A stretch of 43,709 bases of DNA from an uncultured Alphaproteobacteria bacterium (GTDB lineage: Bacteria; Pseudomonadota; Alphaproteobacteria; CAAHEQ01; UBA3637), in the NCBI GenBank assembly GCA_947627155.1, contig CANQUX010000014.1:1-43709 (forward strand), written 5' to 3'. The notes under the pieces were generated by a model that was not told the DNA's origin, ran no database searches, and saw only the letters and a program-made list of their open reading frames with translations. This document shows, in pieces, positions 26,115 through 34,712 of the stretch (the stretch's first letter is position 1; each line of letters opens with the position of its first letter). The position numbers and the translations under genes are program-made.

Positions 26115-28967
26115 TTATTTAATTCCTTTCAATGCGGCAATCACTTTTTTCAAGCCCGTTCCGTTTGAGGCTTTCACAAGAACCGTATCGCCGTCTTTTA
26201 AATTTTTGGTTAAAACGGGGATTATTTCCTCCGCCGATAACACGCTTTCTCCCTGCATTTCTTTCGGCAACGATAAAAACAGAGCTTTCATTTCCGAACC
26301 GACGGTGAAAACCAAATCAATTTTATTGGCTATTAAAACCGGTGCCAAATTTTTATGAAATGTTTGACTTTCCGCACCCAGTTCCAACATATCACCCAAC
26401 ACGGCAACCCGTCGCGTGTTTTGATGTGCGCCGAGTGTTTGAACGGAAGCCGCCATGGAAAGCGGATTGGCATTATAGGCATCGTCAATCAGCAGAATGG
26501 TTTTACCGTCAACTTGCACTTTTTCCGTTGCACCGCGACCGGCGACCGGCTTTGTCTTATCAATATCTTTCAGCGCTTGCTCCACACTGGCGCCTGCGGC
26601 ATCAACCATGGCCAACACGGCTAATGAATCCAATGCGAAATGTCGGCCGGCAAAATGAATGGAATAGGTATATTCAAATCCGTTCCACCGAAACGTTACA
26701 TCTGTTTTTTCGGCAGAAACAACGCAGTTTGTCAATTCAAAATCAGCCCCTTTTTTTTGCCCGAACGAAACAATGTGTCGAATGCCTTTGGCACGCGCCT
26801 GTTCGCTCAAATAAGCATATAGCGGACTTTCAATGTTTAAAACCGCCGTTCCGTTTGTATCGGCAAATGTGTAAATTTCGGCTTTGGCTTCGGCAATGGC
26901 GGCATCATCTTTAAAATATTCCCGATGTGCGCCGCCGACCATGGTAATCACGGTGTGATTCGGCCGCACGATATCCGATAAATACGCCATTTCACCGAAA
27001 TGATTCATGCCCATTTCAATAACGGCATATTCCGTTTTTTTCGGCATTCTTGCCAATGTTAACGGCACGCCGATTTGATTGTTGAAGTTTCCGCCGGTGG
27101 CAAAAGTGAGCCCTTGTTCGGATAAAACGGTTTTTAACATTTCTTTGGTGGTTGTTTTGCCCGAACTGCCCGTAACGCCGATAAAAATTGCATCGCTTCG
27201 CATGCGCGCAAACCGTGCCAGTGCTTCCAGAGCATCGGTTGTATCGGAAACCACGATTTGTTTTTCGGGTAAAATATCACTCATTAAATGATCCGTCACA
27301 CACGCAACAGCGCCTTTATCCAAAGCCGTTTTCACATAGTGATGTCCGTCGGTATTTTCACCTTTGACGGCAATAAACAAATCACCGGGCATAAGTGTTC
27401 GCGTATCAATGGAAACGCCTGTTGCCTGAACGGTGGCGGCAACGGGAGTATTGAAAGCCAAAGACAATTCTTCGTGTGACCATAAAATTTCTTTTTCAAA
27501 AGCGGCGCTTTGAGCTAAAACTTCGGCTTTATCATTGTAATGGTAAACTGTTCCTTGAACGGTTTGCCCCGTTTCATGGCCTTTTCCGCAGATAACACAA
27601 ACATCGCCGGCTTTCAAATTATTCAGTGCCAGAAAAACGGCTTCAATGCGGGAACGACATTCAATGCCTTTGGGACAAGCCTCCATAATGGCATTTCGAA
27701 TATCAGCCGCTTCTTCAAAGCGCGGATTATCATCGGTTACATAAACAACATCGGCCAATCGATCGGCAATGGCGCCCATTTGCGCGCGCTTGCCGGTATC
27801 ACGATTTCCGCCGCATCCGAACACACAAAGCAATCGGCCTTGCGTGTGTGCCCGTAAAGAAATTAAAACACGTTCCAACGCATCAGGCGTGTGCGCATAG
27901 TCCGCAAAAACGCGGGCACCGTTTACGGTTGTTACCGCTTCCATACGTCCGGCGGGTGCCTTTAATGCGGGCAGAACTTTCATGATATCGGAAATTTTTA
28001 AATTAAGCCCCAAACACAACCCGACGGCACATAAAATATTCATCACCTGAAAGTTTCCGAAAACGGATAAAGAAACGGTATATTCTTTATCGAACGCTTT
28101 TAACGTAACCTCTTGTCCGTGCGCCGTCGGCGTTTGAGAAACAAGCTGCAATTCCTGCCCGTTTTGCCCGTAAGATATCACCCGAATCTGTTGTTTTTCG
28201 GCAATGGAGCGCAAAGCGGGATATTCCGGCACATCGGCATTTAAAACAATCAGGCCGTCGGGGGCTGTGCGCTCGGCAAATAAGCGTGTTTTGGCGGCCA
28301 GATAATTTTCCATTGTGCCGTGATAATCCAAATGATCCCGCGTTAGATTGGTAAATCCGCTCGCCGCGAAAGAAATGCCGTCTAACCGTCCTTGCGCCAA
28401 ACCGTGACTCGATGCCTCCATGGCCACATATCGCACACCTTTATCGGCCAGTTCTTTTAAGGATTGATGAAGAGTTACGCAATCGGGTGTTGTCATTGAA
28501 CCGCTTTTTTTCAACACGGGCGACTCAATGCCGATGGTGCCCAAACTGGCGGCACACCGGCCGAGATGATTTAATATTTCCCGCACAAAATAAACCGTTG
28601 ATGTTTTGCCGTTTGTTCCCGTTACGGCAATTTTTGTCAAATCGGGTGTCGGATAGAATAAATCGGCAATTTCGGCTGCCGTATGATTGGCATTTTCAAC
28701 CACCAAAACGGGGAGGCTTGAGGTTAAGTTTGCTCTGTCTGCCAACACGGCAACGGCTCCGTTTTGAACAGCCGTGTCAATAAAATCGGCGCCGTCTTTT
28801 TTTGTGCCTCGAACGGCCACGAAAATATGGCCTTTTTGTACGTTTTGTGCCGATAATGAAATGCCTGTTACCTCTTGTTCTTCAAACGCTTCAAAGGAAA
28901 TGCCTTTCGGTAATTGAACGGAAGATTTTGTTAATTGAAGTTCTTTTAACACTGCTGATATTTTCAT
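26115..28967 (-). CDS. murE-murF: Fused MurE-MurF ligase (UDP-MurNAc-tripeptide synthetase / tripeptide:D-Ala-D-Ala ligase)
   Basis: One uninterrupted frame of 950 residues encodes two consecutive Mur ligases. Residues 1 to about 492 are MurE: the ATP loop TGTNGKTS (116-123), MTTPDCVTLH, MEASSHGL and the DNPR motif at 413-416. DNPR marks specificity for meso-diaminopimelate. From about residue 493 (ILWSHEELSLAF) MurF begins with no spare linker. It has a second ATP loop, GVTGSSGKTTTKEM (near 597-610), GGNFNNQIGVPLTLAR, EMGMNHFGEM and DDAYNANPLSMAAS. The fusion could pass UDP-MurNAc-tripeptide from one active site to the next. The ATG at 28967 was chosen for its AGAGGTGG site and because it begins 1 bp after the ftsI stop; upstream in-frame codons would overlap ftsI by about 190 bp. 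Fused MurE-MurF proteins occur in scattered bacteria. Confidence 0.95.
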   Translation of the reverse strand: MKISAVLKELQLTKSSVQLPKGISFEAFEEQEVTGISLSAQNVQKGHIFVAVRGTKKDGADFIDTAVQNGAVAVLADRANLTSSLPVLVVENANHTAAEIADLFYPTPDLTKIAVTGTNGKTSTVYFVREILNHLGRCAASLGTIGIESPVLKKSGSMTTPDCVTLHQSLKELADKGVRYVAMEASSHGLAQGRLDGISFAASGFTNLTRDHLDYHGTMENYLAAKTRLFAERTAPDGLIVLNADVPEYPALRSIAEKQQIRVISYGQNGQELQLVSQTPTAHGQEVTLKAFDKEYTVSLSVFGNFQVMNILCAVGLCLGLNLKISDIMKVLPALKAPAGRMEAVTTVNGARVFADYAHTPDALERVLISLRAHTQGRLLCVFGCGGNRDTGKRAQMGAIADRLADVVYVTDDNPRFEEAADIRNAIMEACPKGIECRSRIEAVFLALNNLKAGDVCVICGKGHETGQTVQGTVYHYNDKAEVLAQSAAFEKEILWSHEELSLAFNTPVAATVQATGVSIDTRTLMPGDLFIAVKGENTDGHHYVKTALDKGAVACVTDHLMSDILPEKQIVVSDTTDALEALARFARMRSDAIFIGVTGSSGKTTTKEMLKTVLSEQGLTFATGGNFNNQIGVPLTLARMPKKTEYAVIEMGMNHFGEMAYLSDIVRPNHTVITMVGGAHREYFKDDAAIAEAKAEIYTFADTNGTAVLNIESPLYAYLSEQARAKGIRHIVSFGQKKGADFELTNCVVSAEKTDVTFRWNGFEYTYSIHFAGRHFALDSLAVLAMVDAAGASVEQALKDIDKTKPVAGRGATEKVQVDGKTILLIDDAYNANPLSMAASVQTLGAHQNTRRVAVLGDMLELGAESQTFHKNLAPVLIANKIDLVFTVGSEMKALFLSLPKEMQGESVLSAEEIIPVLTKNLKDGDTVLVKASNGTGLKKVIAALKGIK

Positions 28968-28968
28968 T

Positions 28969-30717
28969 TTACCACCTCTTTTTAGCCTTGTATGTCGCTT
29001 CGATTGCCCGTTGCATATAAGCCGGTTGTGCCCACGGTTCTTCCGGCGCAATGCCCAAATAAGGAGCAATCTGCGCAATAATTTGCAGTCCGGTCGGCTT
29101 GGCATTCCACCCGGCCGTGTTGAAATTATACGTTTCTTTAATGCGTTTCGGATTTTCAAGTGTAACCATCACGGCATATTTCGGATCATTCATCGGAAAA
29201 GCACTCACGAAACTGGTTCGCGATGTTCCCTCGACATATCGCCCGTTTTTAATCAGGTTTGCCGTTCCCGTTTTACCGCCGACGGCATATCCGTAAACGG
29301 GATTATTCGGCTTTATGTTCCAATTGATCACACCCCACATCATGTGCCGAATCATTTCCGATGTTTTTTCGGAAACAACCTGATATTCGGGTTTGCCTTT
29401 ATTTCCGTCTTTTAAAAACGTTGGAACACGATAATATCCGCCGTTTACCAATGCCGAAACCGCACTGATTAAATGCAAAGGTGAGACGGAAATACCATAT
29501 CCGAAAGCCACGTTGGCCGATGTAATTTCTGCCCACTTTTTCGCATGCGGATATTGCGTGCGTGTGCGTTCGGGCAGGGGAATGGGTAACGGTTTATAAA
29601 ACCCGAACCGCTCTAAAAATTCTTTTTGACGTTTATATCCGGCTTTTAAAGCAATGCGAATGGAGCCCAAATTCGAAGAGTGAATCAAAATTTCCGGCAC
29701 CAACAACGGCCGATTTTCCCCGCGATAATCCGTAAACGTTTTCCGCCCGATTTTAATGGCGTGCCCGGCATCATAACTGTCCGTCGGCTTAATAACGCCG
29801 GAATCCAGCCCCATGGCCGTATTGAATAACTTAAACACCGAACCGAATTCATAAGCGCCGAGTGTTGCTTTGTTAAATAATTTGTCTTTATCGTTTTCAT
29901 CTAACGGCAAATTCGGATTATAATCCGGCAGCGAAACGCTGGCAATCACTTCGCCCGTATTCACATCCATCACAATGCTCATACCGCCCTCCGCCTTAAA
30001 CTTTTCAATGTTTTCGATGAGCGTTTTACGCACAATTTCCTGAACGGATAAATCCAAAGAAAGTGTTAAATCTTTTTCCTGCAATACTTTGTCATAAGCT
30101 TTTTCCAAACCGGCCGTTCCGTGATTATCAATATCAACGCTGCCCAGTAAATGCGAAAATAAATTTCCTTGCGGATACACTCGTTTTTCACCGTTTGTTT
30201 CCTCCAAAAAGTAATAGCCGAGCCAGTTCACATCTTTTTGTTCAACCGGCGTAATGTTTCGTTTGATATACCGAAACGAACCGGGTGCCAACAGCTTTTT
30301 CATAATTTCACTTTCGGTCACGCCGGGCAAAACGGCAGCCAAATTTTTTGCAACGCTTTCGCGGGCTTCCGGCTTCACTTTGCGCGGATTAACGGATAAA
30401 TCTTTCGTCGGAACACTGGTGGCCAAAATCATACCGTTTCTGTCCAAAATGTTATAACGGGCAAAATCGACATCTGTTTTTAAAACCGAGGGAATAAACT
30501 GCCGGGAATGATAATTCATTACGCTTAATTGAAACAATCGGCAGATAATGGCTAAAAAGCAAAGACCGAATACCACCATCACAAAGGTAATGCGTCCGTT
30601 GGCTTTTTCAACAACACCGCGCGTTGCCGCATCAAGGCATTTATATTTATCCATCGGCGTGCGGGCAATTTCCTGTCCGGCATAATAAAACACTTCTTTT
30701 TTCTTGCGAAACAGCAT
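28969..30717 (-). CDS. ftsI: Septal peptidoglycan D,D-transpeptidase FtsI (PBP3)
   Basis: FtsI cross-links septal peptidoglycan and is a beta-lactam target. The 582-residue class B penicillin-binding protein has a short cytoplasmic head and one membrane helix (about 44-63). A pedestal domain starts near residue 86 (RYNILDRNGMILATSVPT). The transpeptidase motifs are SxxK at S293-V-F-K296, SxN at S347-S-N349 and KTG at K482-T-G484. Its start overlaps the ftsL stop by one base (TGATG), and murEF begins 1 bp after its end. This rsmH-ftsL-ftsI-murE order is the standard start of a dcw cluster. Confidence 0.97.
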   Translation of the reverse strand: MLFRKKKEVFYYAGQEIARTPMDKYKCLDAATRGVVEKANGRITFVMVVFGLCFLAIICRLFQLSVMNYHSRQFIPSVLKTDVDFARYNILDRNGMILATSVPTKDLSVNPRKVKPEARESVAKNLAAVLPGVTESEIMKKLLAPGSFRYIKRNITPVEQKDVNWLGYYFLEETNGEKRVYPQGNLFSHLLGSVDIDNHGTAGLEKAYDKVLQEKDLTLSLDLSVQEIVRKTLIENIEKFKAEGGMSIVMDVNTGEVIASVSLPDYNPNLPLDENDKDKLFNKATLGAYEFGSVFKLFNTAMGLDSGVIKPTDSYDAGHAIKIGRKTFTDYRGENRPLLVPEILIHSSNLGSIRIALKAGYKRQKEFLERFGFYKPLPIPLPERTRTQYPHAKKWAEITSANVAFGYGISVSPLHLISAVSALVNGGYYRVPTFLKDGNKGKPEYQVVSEKTSEMIRHMMWGVINWNIKPNNPVYGYAVGGKTGTANLIKNGRYVEGTSRTSFVSAFPMNDPKYAVMVTLENPKRIKETYNFNTAGWNAKPTGLQIIAQIAPYLGIAPEEPWAQPAYMQRAIEATYKAKKRW

Positions 30718-31379
30718 CAGCGTTTCCCCCTCTGTTGAGAAAGCGTTGACAAAGCCGCCGTGCCTTTCTTTAACGAATCGCTTTCACGCGTTTTTTGTAT
30801 CGGCTTTGATTTTGAAGGTTTTGATGCAAAAGCCGGTTTAACGGTTGCCTGTTTGACTGCCGGTTTCCAAACACCGCCGATAACGGCCCCTTTTCCTTTG
30901 GGTTGTACGAGGGTTGAAGCGGCATCGGGTTCATCGGCTTTTTTAGCGGAAAGCGGTTTTGATGTTTCTTCTTGTGCCTTCACCGCGGTTGGTTTGGCCG
31001 GTGTGATGGAAACAACCTCTTTGACTGTTTGTTTTTCGGGTTCCGCTTGATGTGCTTCTTCCTCCGTTTCAATTACTTCGGGTGCGGCCGGCAATAATTC
31101 GGGACGCAGCGGAATATCCGACAATATACTGATTTGATTGGCAGAAATTGTTTCCCAGTTTGTTTGACTTTTAACCAACTCTAACAAGCGTTGCGGATCG
31201 TTTAAATGTGCCCATTCGGCTTCAAGCATATGAATTTCTCGTTTGTTTTGCAAAATTTCCCGATGAATTTTTTGCAGCTGACGTTCTTCTTCTTTCACCT
31301 GATATTTTAAAATAAACAGGCAGATTCCCGATAAGACGGCAATGAATAAACACAAGGCGTTAATCAGTGTTTTTTTCAT
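30717..31379 (-). CDS. ftsL: FtsL-like bitopic cell division protein with a long C-terminal extension
   Basis: FtsL joins FtsQ and FtsB to activate FtsW-FtsI. A short head precedes one membrane helix (about residues 4-22). A periplasmic coiled coil (about 24-60, KEEERQLQKIHREILQNKREIHMLEAEWAHL) and a NDPQRLLELVKSQ segment follow, which together are the FtsL hallmark. After about residue 90 the protein continues for some 130 residues of Ala/Lys/Pro/Glu-rich low-complexity sequence ending in basic residues. With 220 residues it is about twice the usual FtsL length. The ATG at 31379 overlaps the rsmH stop as ATGA. Identification rests on topology and position between rsmH and ftsI. Confidence 0.82.
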   Translation of the reverse strand: MKKTLINALCLFIAVLSGICLFILKYQVKEEERQLQKIHREILQNKREIHMLEAEWAHLNDPQRLLELVKSQTNWETISANQISILSDIPLRPELLPAAPEVIETEEEAHQAEPEKQTVKEVVSITPAKPTAVKAQEETSKPLSAKKADEPDAASTLVQPKGKGAVIGGVWKPAVKQATVKPAFASKPSKSKPIQKTRESDSLKKGTAALSTLSQQRGKR

Positions 31380-32305
31380 GCGTCCCCCAAACGAATGCCG
31401 CACCGTAATTTCGCACTGTGCGAACGCGAATTTCTTTGAAGTTCTTCTTGTGAGGGGGTTATCGGGCGTTTGGTAACCACCTCAAACAAATTTTTTTGCA
31501 AGATCGGTTTGAAAGCCGCATGGCGATTTTCATTCGGACGCAATGCCGAATTTTGAATCAAAAAGTTTTTAACAATTCTGTCCTCCAACGAATGAAATGA
31601 AACCACAACCAACCGACCTGCGGGAGCCAATAAAATTTTTGATGCTTCCAACGCCGCTTCCAGTTCTTTCAACTCGTTATTCACAAAAATACGCAACGCC
31701 TGAAACGTGCGCATGGCGCTGTCGGAACCGTCTTTCGGTTTCGGCATCACCTGATGAACAATTTCGGCCAACTGTAATGTCGATAAAATCGGCCGATGCA
31801 ACCGCTCTTTGACAATAGCCCGTGCAATCCGTCGGGAAGCGCGTTCTTCGCCGTATTGATAAAAAATATCTGCCAACTGCTCTTCATCATACATATTCAC
31901 CACTTCCCGCGCACTGATTCCTTCCTGCCCCATACGCATATCAAGCGGGCCGTTCGCGCGAAAAGAAAATCCGCGGGAAGATTGATCGATTTGCATGGAA
32001 GAAACGCCCAAATCCAACACCAAACCGTTCACGCGTTCCGTTACATGCAACGGCATTTGACTGAAACAATCCTGCACGAAAGAAAAACGTGTGCCGAATT
32101 CGCGTTTAAAGGCTTCAACCGCGGGTAACACAAACGGATCTCTGTCAAAAGCAATCACTTTATTTTCACAATTGGCTTCCAAAACGGCGCGTGTATATCC
32201 GCCGGCACCGAACGTGCCGTCAATATAAACACCGGATTCGCTGCATTTTAAGTTCTTTATGACTTCTTTGAGCAATACCGGAATATGGGGTCGTTTTGTA
32301 ATCAT
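31376..32305 (-). CDS. rsmH: 16S rRNA (cytosine-1402-N4)-methyltransferase RsmH
   Basis: RsmH (309 residues) N4-methylates C1402 in the ribosomal decoding centre. Family motifs are HIPVLLKEV at the N-terminus, the SAM site DGTFGAGGYTRAVL, FDRDP, LDLGVSSMQIDQSSRGFSFRANGPLDMRM and VVSFHSLEDRIVKNF. The ATG at 32305 begins MITKRPHIPVLL, the usual start of the family. A GTG 13 codons upstream is possible but adds an unconserved basic leader. rsmH is the first gene of this dcw cluster. The regulator gene mraZ, usually directly upstream, is missing; the next gene upstream is ndk behind a terminator. Confidence 0.95.
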   Translation of the reverse strand: MITKRPHIPVLLKEVIKNLKCSESGVYIDGTFGAGGYTRAVLEANCENKVIAFDRDPFVLPAVEAFKREFGTRFSFVQDCFSQMPLHVTERVNGLVLDLGVSSMQIDQSSRGFSFRANGPLDMRMGQEGISAREVVNMYDEEQLADIFYQYGEERASRRIARAIVKERLHRPILSTLQLAEIVHQVMPKPKDGSDSAMRTFQALRIFVNNELKELEAALEASKILLAPAGRLVVVSFHSLEDRIVKNFLIQNSALRPNENRHAAFKPILQKNLFEVVTKRPITPSQEELQRNSRSHSAKLRCGIRLGDA

Positions 32306-32385
32306 TCTTCTGTTTAATCCTTTAAATTTTCTTAAACATATCACATCTTCATTAAGAATTTATAAACAAATCGACTTTTTTGCAT

Positions 32386-32416
32386 AAAAAAACCGTGTTT
32401 TTTACACGGTTTTTTC
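32386..32416 (-). terminator. Intrinsic terminator of ndk
   Basis: AACCGTGT (32391-32398) and ACACGGTT (32404-32411) form a perfect 8-bp stem with a five-base loop. On the minus strand it runs into a T tract (32390-32386), 27 bp past the ndk stop. It separates ndk from the dcw cluster, whose promoter should lie in 32306-32385. I could not pick a convincing one there. Confidence 0.88.
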
Positions 32417-32442
32417 ACAGAGCAATTTATTTTTGAAAAAAA

Positions 32443-32865
32443 TTACCCGACAATCTCGTTCACACTGAACCATTGAGCAATTTCACGCGCGGCCGATTCG
32501 GGCGAATCGGATCCGTGAACGGAATTACGTCCTTTACTTTCGGCAAATTCGGCGCGAATCGTTCCTTTATCCGCCTGAGCCGGATCGGTTTTGCCCATAA
32601 TTTGCCGATAAGCGGCAATGGCGTTTTCGCCCTCCAACACCTGAACAACAATCGGCGCGGAGGACATAAACGAAACCAATTCTTCAAAAAACGGTTTTCC
32701 TTCATGTTCGCCGTAAAATCTTTCGGCTTGTTCTCGGGTCATTTTCACGCGCTTTTGCGCAACGATTCTTAATCCTGCCGCTTCAATTTTGGCATTGATG
32801 GCGCCGGTTAAATTACGAGCGGTTGCATCGGGTTTAATCATCGAAAAAGTTCTTTCTTTTGCCAT
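32443..32865 (-). CDS. ndk: Nucleoside diphosphate kinase
   Basis: Ndk moves the terminal phosphate of ATP to other nucleoside diphosphates, balancing NTP and dNTP pools. The 140-residue length is standard. The N-terminus [16 protein letters not shown] carries the nucleotide-binding lysine. The active-site histidine is in [18 protein letters not shown], which also has the family signature. It has a good AAGGAGT site and its own terminator, so it is transcribed alone or as the last gene after hdaA (84 bp upstream). Confidence 0.98.
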   Translation of the reverse strand: MAKERTFSMIKPDATARNLTGAINAKIEAAGLRIVAQKRVKMTREQAERFYGEHEGKPFFEELVSFMSSAPIVVQVLEGENAIAAYRQIMGKTDPAQADKGTIRAEFAESKGRNSVHGSDSPESAAREIAQWFSVNEIVG

Positions 32866-32949
32866 TTTTTTTTACTCCTTATTTTATCATGAAAAACATT
32901 TTGTTCATACCACCAAATACCTTGTTTTGTCAAGCTTCATTTCAGCAGA

Positions 32950-33630
32950 TTATTCAAAAAAACTCAATTGTTCTTTTTTTCCTTTTTGTTTTTCTTCCCA
33001 TTCTCCCAGAACCCGACGGATAAACGGTGCCGTTATTTTTTGTTTTTGGCGTAAAGACAAGATATCCAGCATCTCGGCAAACTGCGTGATTGCTTCAAAC
33101 GAACGGGGCAGGCGCGTCACGACATATTCCGCCAAATCGGGATCCACGTCCAGCTGCTTTTCATATAAAATTTTCATCAAAACGGCACCCGATAATTCTT
33201 CATCGGGCATGGAAATAAACACTTTCGGAACGGCATTCATTCGGGAACGCAAATCTTTTAATTTAAAAAACGGAACCGTGCGTGCCGTCATTAAAAGCGC
33301 CCCTTTCCGTTCGGTTATTTGATTATAAAGACAAAATAATGCTTCTTCGCTTCCGAGCAAATCAACATCCTCCACCACAACTTTTTGTGCCGTTTCCGAT
33401 AATGCCCGTTGAAAAGAAAGCGTTTTCGCCGACAGCTGCGTTTGAGAAAAAATGGAAGCCAGATGCGATTTTCCGCAACCGGCTGCCCCGCAAATCAATA
33501 GTGCCGAACCCGGCCAGTGCGGATATCTGTCAATCCACGCAACGGCTTCTTCATTACAAGCGCCGACCAAAAAATCACGGCGACCGAATGCCGGCCGATA
33601 ACTTAATGAAAACGTCAGTTGATGACTCAT
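32950..33630 (-). CDS. hdaA: DnaA-like AAA+ regulator HdaA (regulatory inactivation of DnaA)
   Basis: Hda-type proteins bind the replication sliding clamp and make DnaA hydrolyse its ATP, preventing re-initiation. The 226-residue product has Walker A GAAGCGKS (48-55), a Walker B-like VVVEDVDLL and the DnaA-like lid (RSRMNAVPKVFISMPDEELSGAVL). An N-terminal QLTFSL (4-9) matches the clamp-binding position of Hda. The last residues, QLSFF (221-225), match the general clamp-binding consensus QLSLF, so there may be two clamp contacts. The ATG at 33630 overlaps the upstream permease stop as ATGA and has AAAGGAAA upstream. The PerM-hdaA neighbourhood is common in Alphaproteobacteria. Confidence 0.85.
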   Translation of the reverse strand: MSHQLTFSLSYRPAFGRRDFLVGACNEEAVAWIDRYPHWPGSALLICGAAGCGKSHLASIFSQTQLSAKTLSFQRALSETAQKVVVEDVDLLGSEEALFCLYNQITERKGALLMTARTVPFFKLKDLRSRMNAVPKVFISMPDEELSGAVLMKILYEKQLDVDPDLAEYVVTRLPRSFEAITQFAEMLDILSLRQKQKITAPFIRRVLGEWEEKQKGKKEQLSFFE

Positions 33631-34712
33631 TTTTTCCTTTCGCTGCCGTACAGCGTTGTTGCGTGATACCATTTCAAAAGACGTCGAATCATAATGCCGA
33701 TGACCGCCGCAACCGGCACGGCCACCAAAATACCGACAAATCCGAATAAAGCACCGCCGGCGAATAAGGCAAAAATCACCCAAACCGGATGCAATCCGAC
33801 TTTACCGCCGACCAATTTCGGCGTGAGTACATATCCTTCCAAAATTTGTCCGATAACAAACACAATACCCATGGCAATCCACAAAGAAAGCGGTGCATGC
33901 GCGGATATGCCCAAAATCACGCTTAAAACAACACCGGTTAAAAAACCGAAATACGGAATAAAAGATAAAATACCCGCTAAAAAACCGACCAATAAACCGT
34001 ATTCCAATCCGATGAGTGACAATCCGCAAGCATAATAAAGACCCAATAATAAACAAACGGTGGATTGTCCGCGAATGAAACCGGATAACGTGGTGTTAAT
34101 TTCCCGCCATAAACTTAAAACTTCTTTTTTATTCTTTTTCGGAATAAATGATTCCATTTGATTTTCAACATCCTTCCAATCACGCAAAACATAAAACAAA
34201 ATAATGGGCGTAATCATAAACATTGAGACAACGTTAAAGAAAACAACACCGCCCGAAACAACTTTCATGGCATTATTGACAACCGAATTTAGCATGCTTA
34301 ATGCCGATTGAGAAACGGCGCTTGAAATTTCCGATAATTGTTGTTGGGTAATGTTTTCTTTGGTATATAAAATTAATTGCTTAATATGTTCCCACACGGC
34401 GGAAACAATGGCGGGCGCTTTGGAAAGCAACATTAAAATTTGAGCCTGCAAAATAGGAAAAACAATCAACACGACACTCAAAATAAACAAACCGAACAGA
34501 GTTATAACGCCGGTGGTGGCCAACCAACGCGGCGCGCCTTTTTTCTCCAACGTTAACACGGCCGGATGCAATAAATAGGCCAACACAAAAGCCAAAATAA
34601 ACGGTAATAATATATCGGAGACCGCATAGAGAAATCCGAAAACACCCGATAAAATCAAGGCAATAATCAGTCCCGTTTTTTGCATTTTTGTCAATGTTAA
34701 TTTTTGCGTCAT
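33627..34712 (-). CDS. AI-2E family transporter (PerM/UPF0118 permease)
   Basis: This 361-residue inner-membrane protein has hydrophobic pairs at the N-terminus (about 12-45 and 60-85). An amphipathic middle region with PF-type loops follows, then a cluster of helices with the family motifs LGLYYACGLSLIGLEYGLLVGFLAGILSFIPYFG and QILEGYVLTPKLVGGKVGLHPVWVIFALFAGGALFG. The family includes transporters described for autoinducer-2 export and for Na+/H+ exchange, so the name does not fix a substrate. It is coupled by ATGA overlaps to the DUF2066-like gene upstream and to hdaA downstream. Confidence 0.9.
   Translation of the reverse strand: MTQKLTLTKMQKTGLIIALILSGVFGFLYAVSDILLPFILAFVLAYLLHPAVLTLEKKGAPRWLATTGVITLFGLFILSVVLIVFPILQAQILMLLSKAPAIVSAVWEHIKQLILYTKENITQQQLSEISSAVSQSALSMLNSVVNNAMKVVSGGVVFFNVVSMFMITPIILFYVLRDWKDVENQMESFIPKKNKKEVLSLWREINTTLSGFIRGQSTVCLLLGLYYACGLSLIGLEYGLLVGFLAGILSFIPYFGFLTGVVLSVILGISAHAPLSLWIAMGIVFVIGQILEGYVLTPKLVGGKVGLHPVWVIFALFAGGALFGFVGILVAVPVAAVIGIMIRRLLKWYHATTLYGSERKK

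Noticed and set aside
32306-32385. A promoter for the dcw cluster upstream of rsmH
   Set aside because: Several TTGTTT and TATAAA-like hexamers exist but none is at acceptable spacing, so no specific site is claimed.
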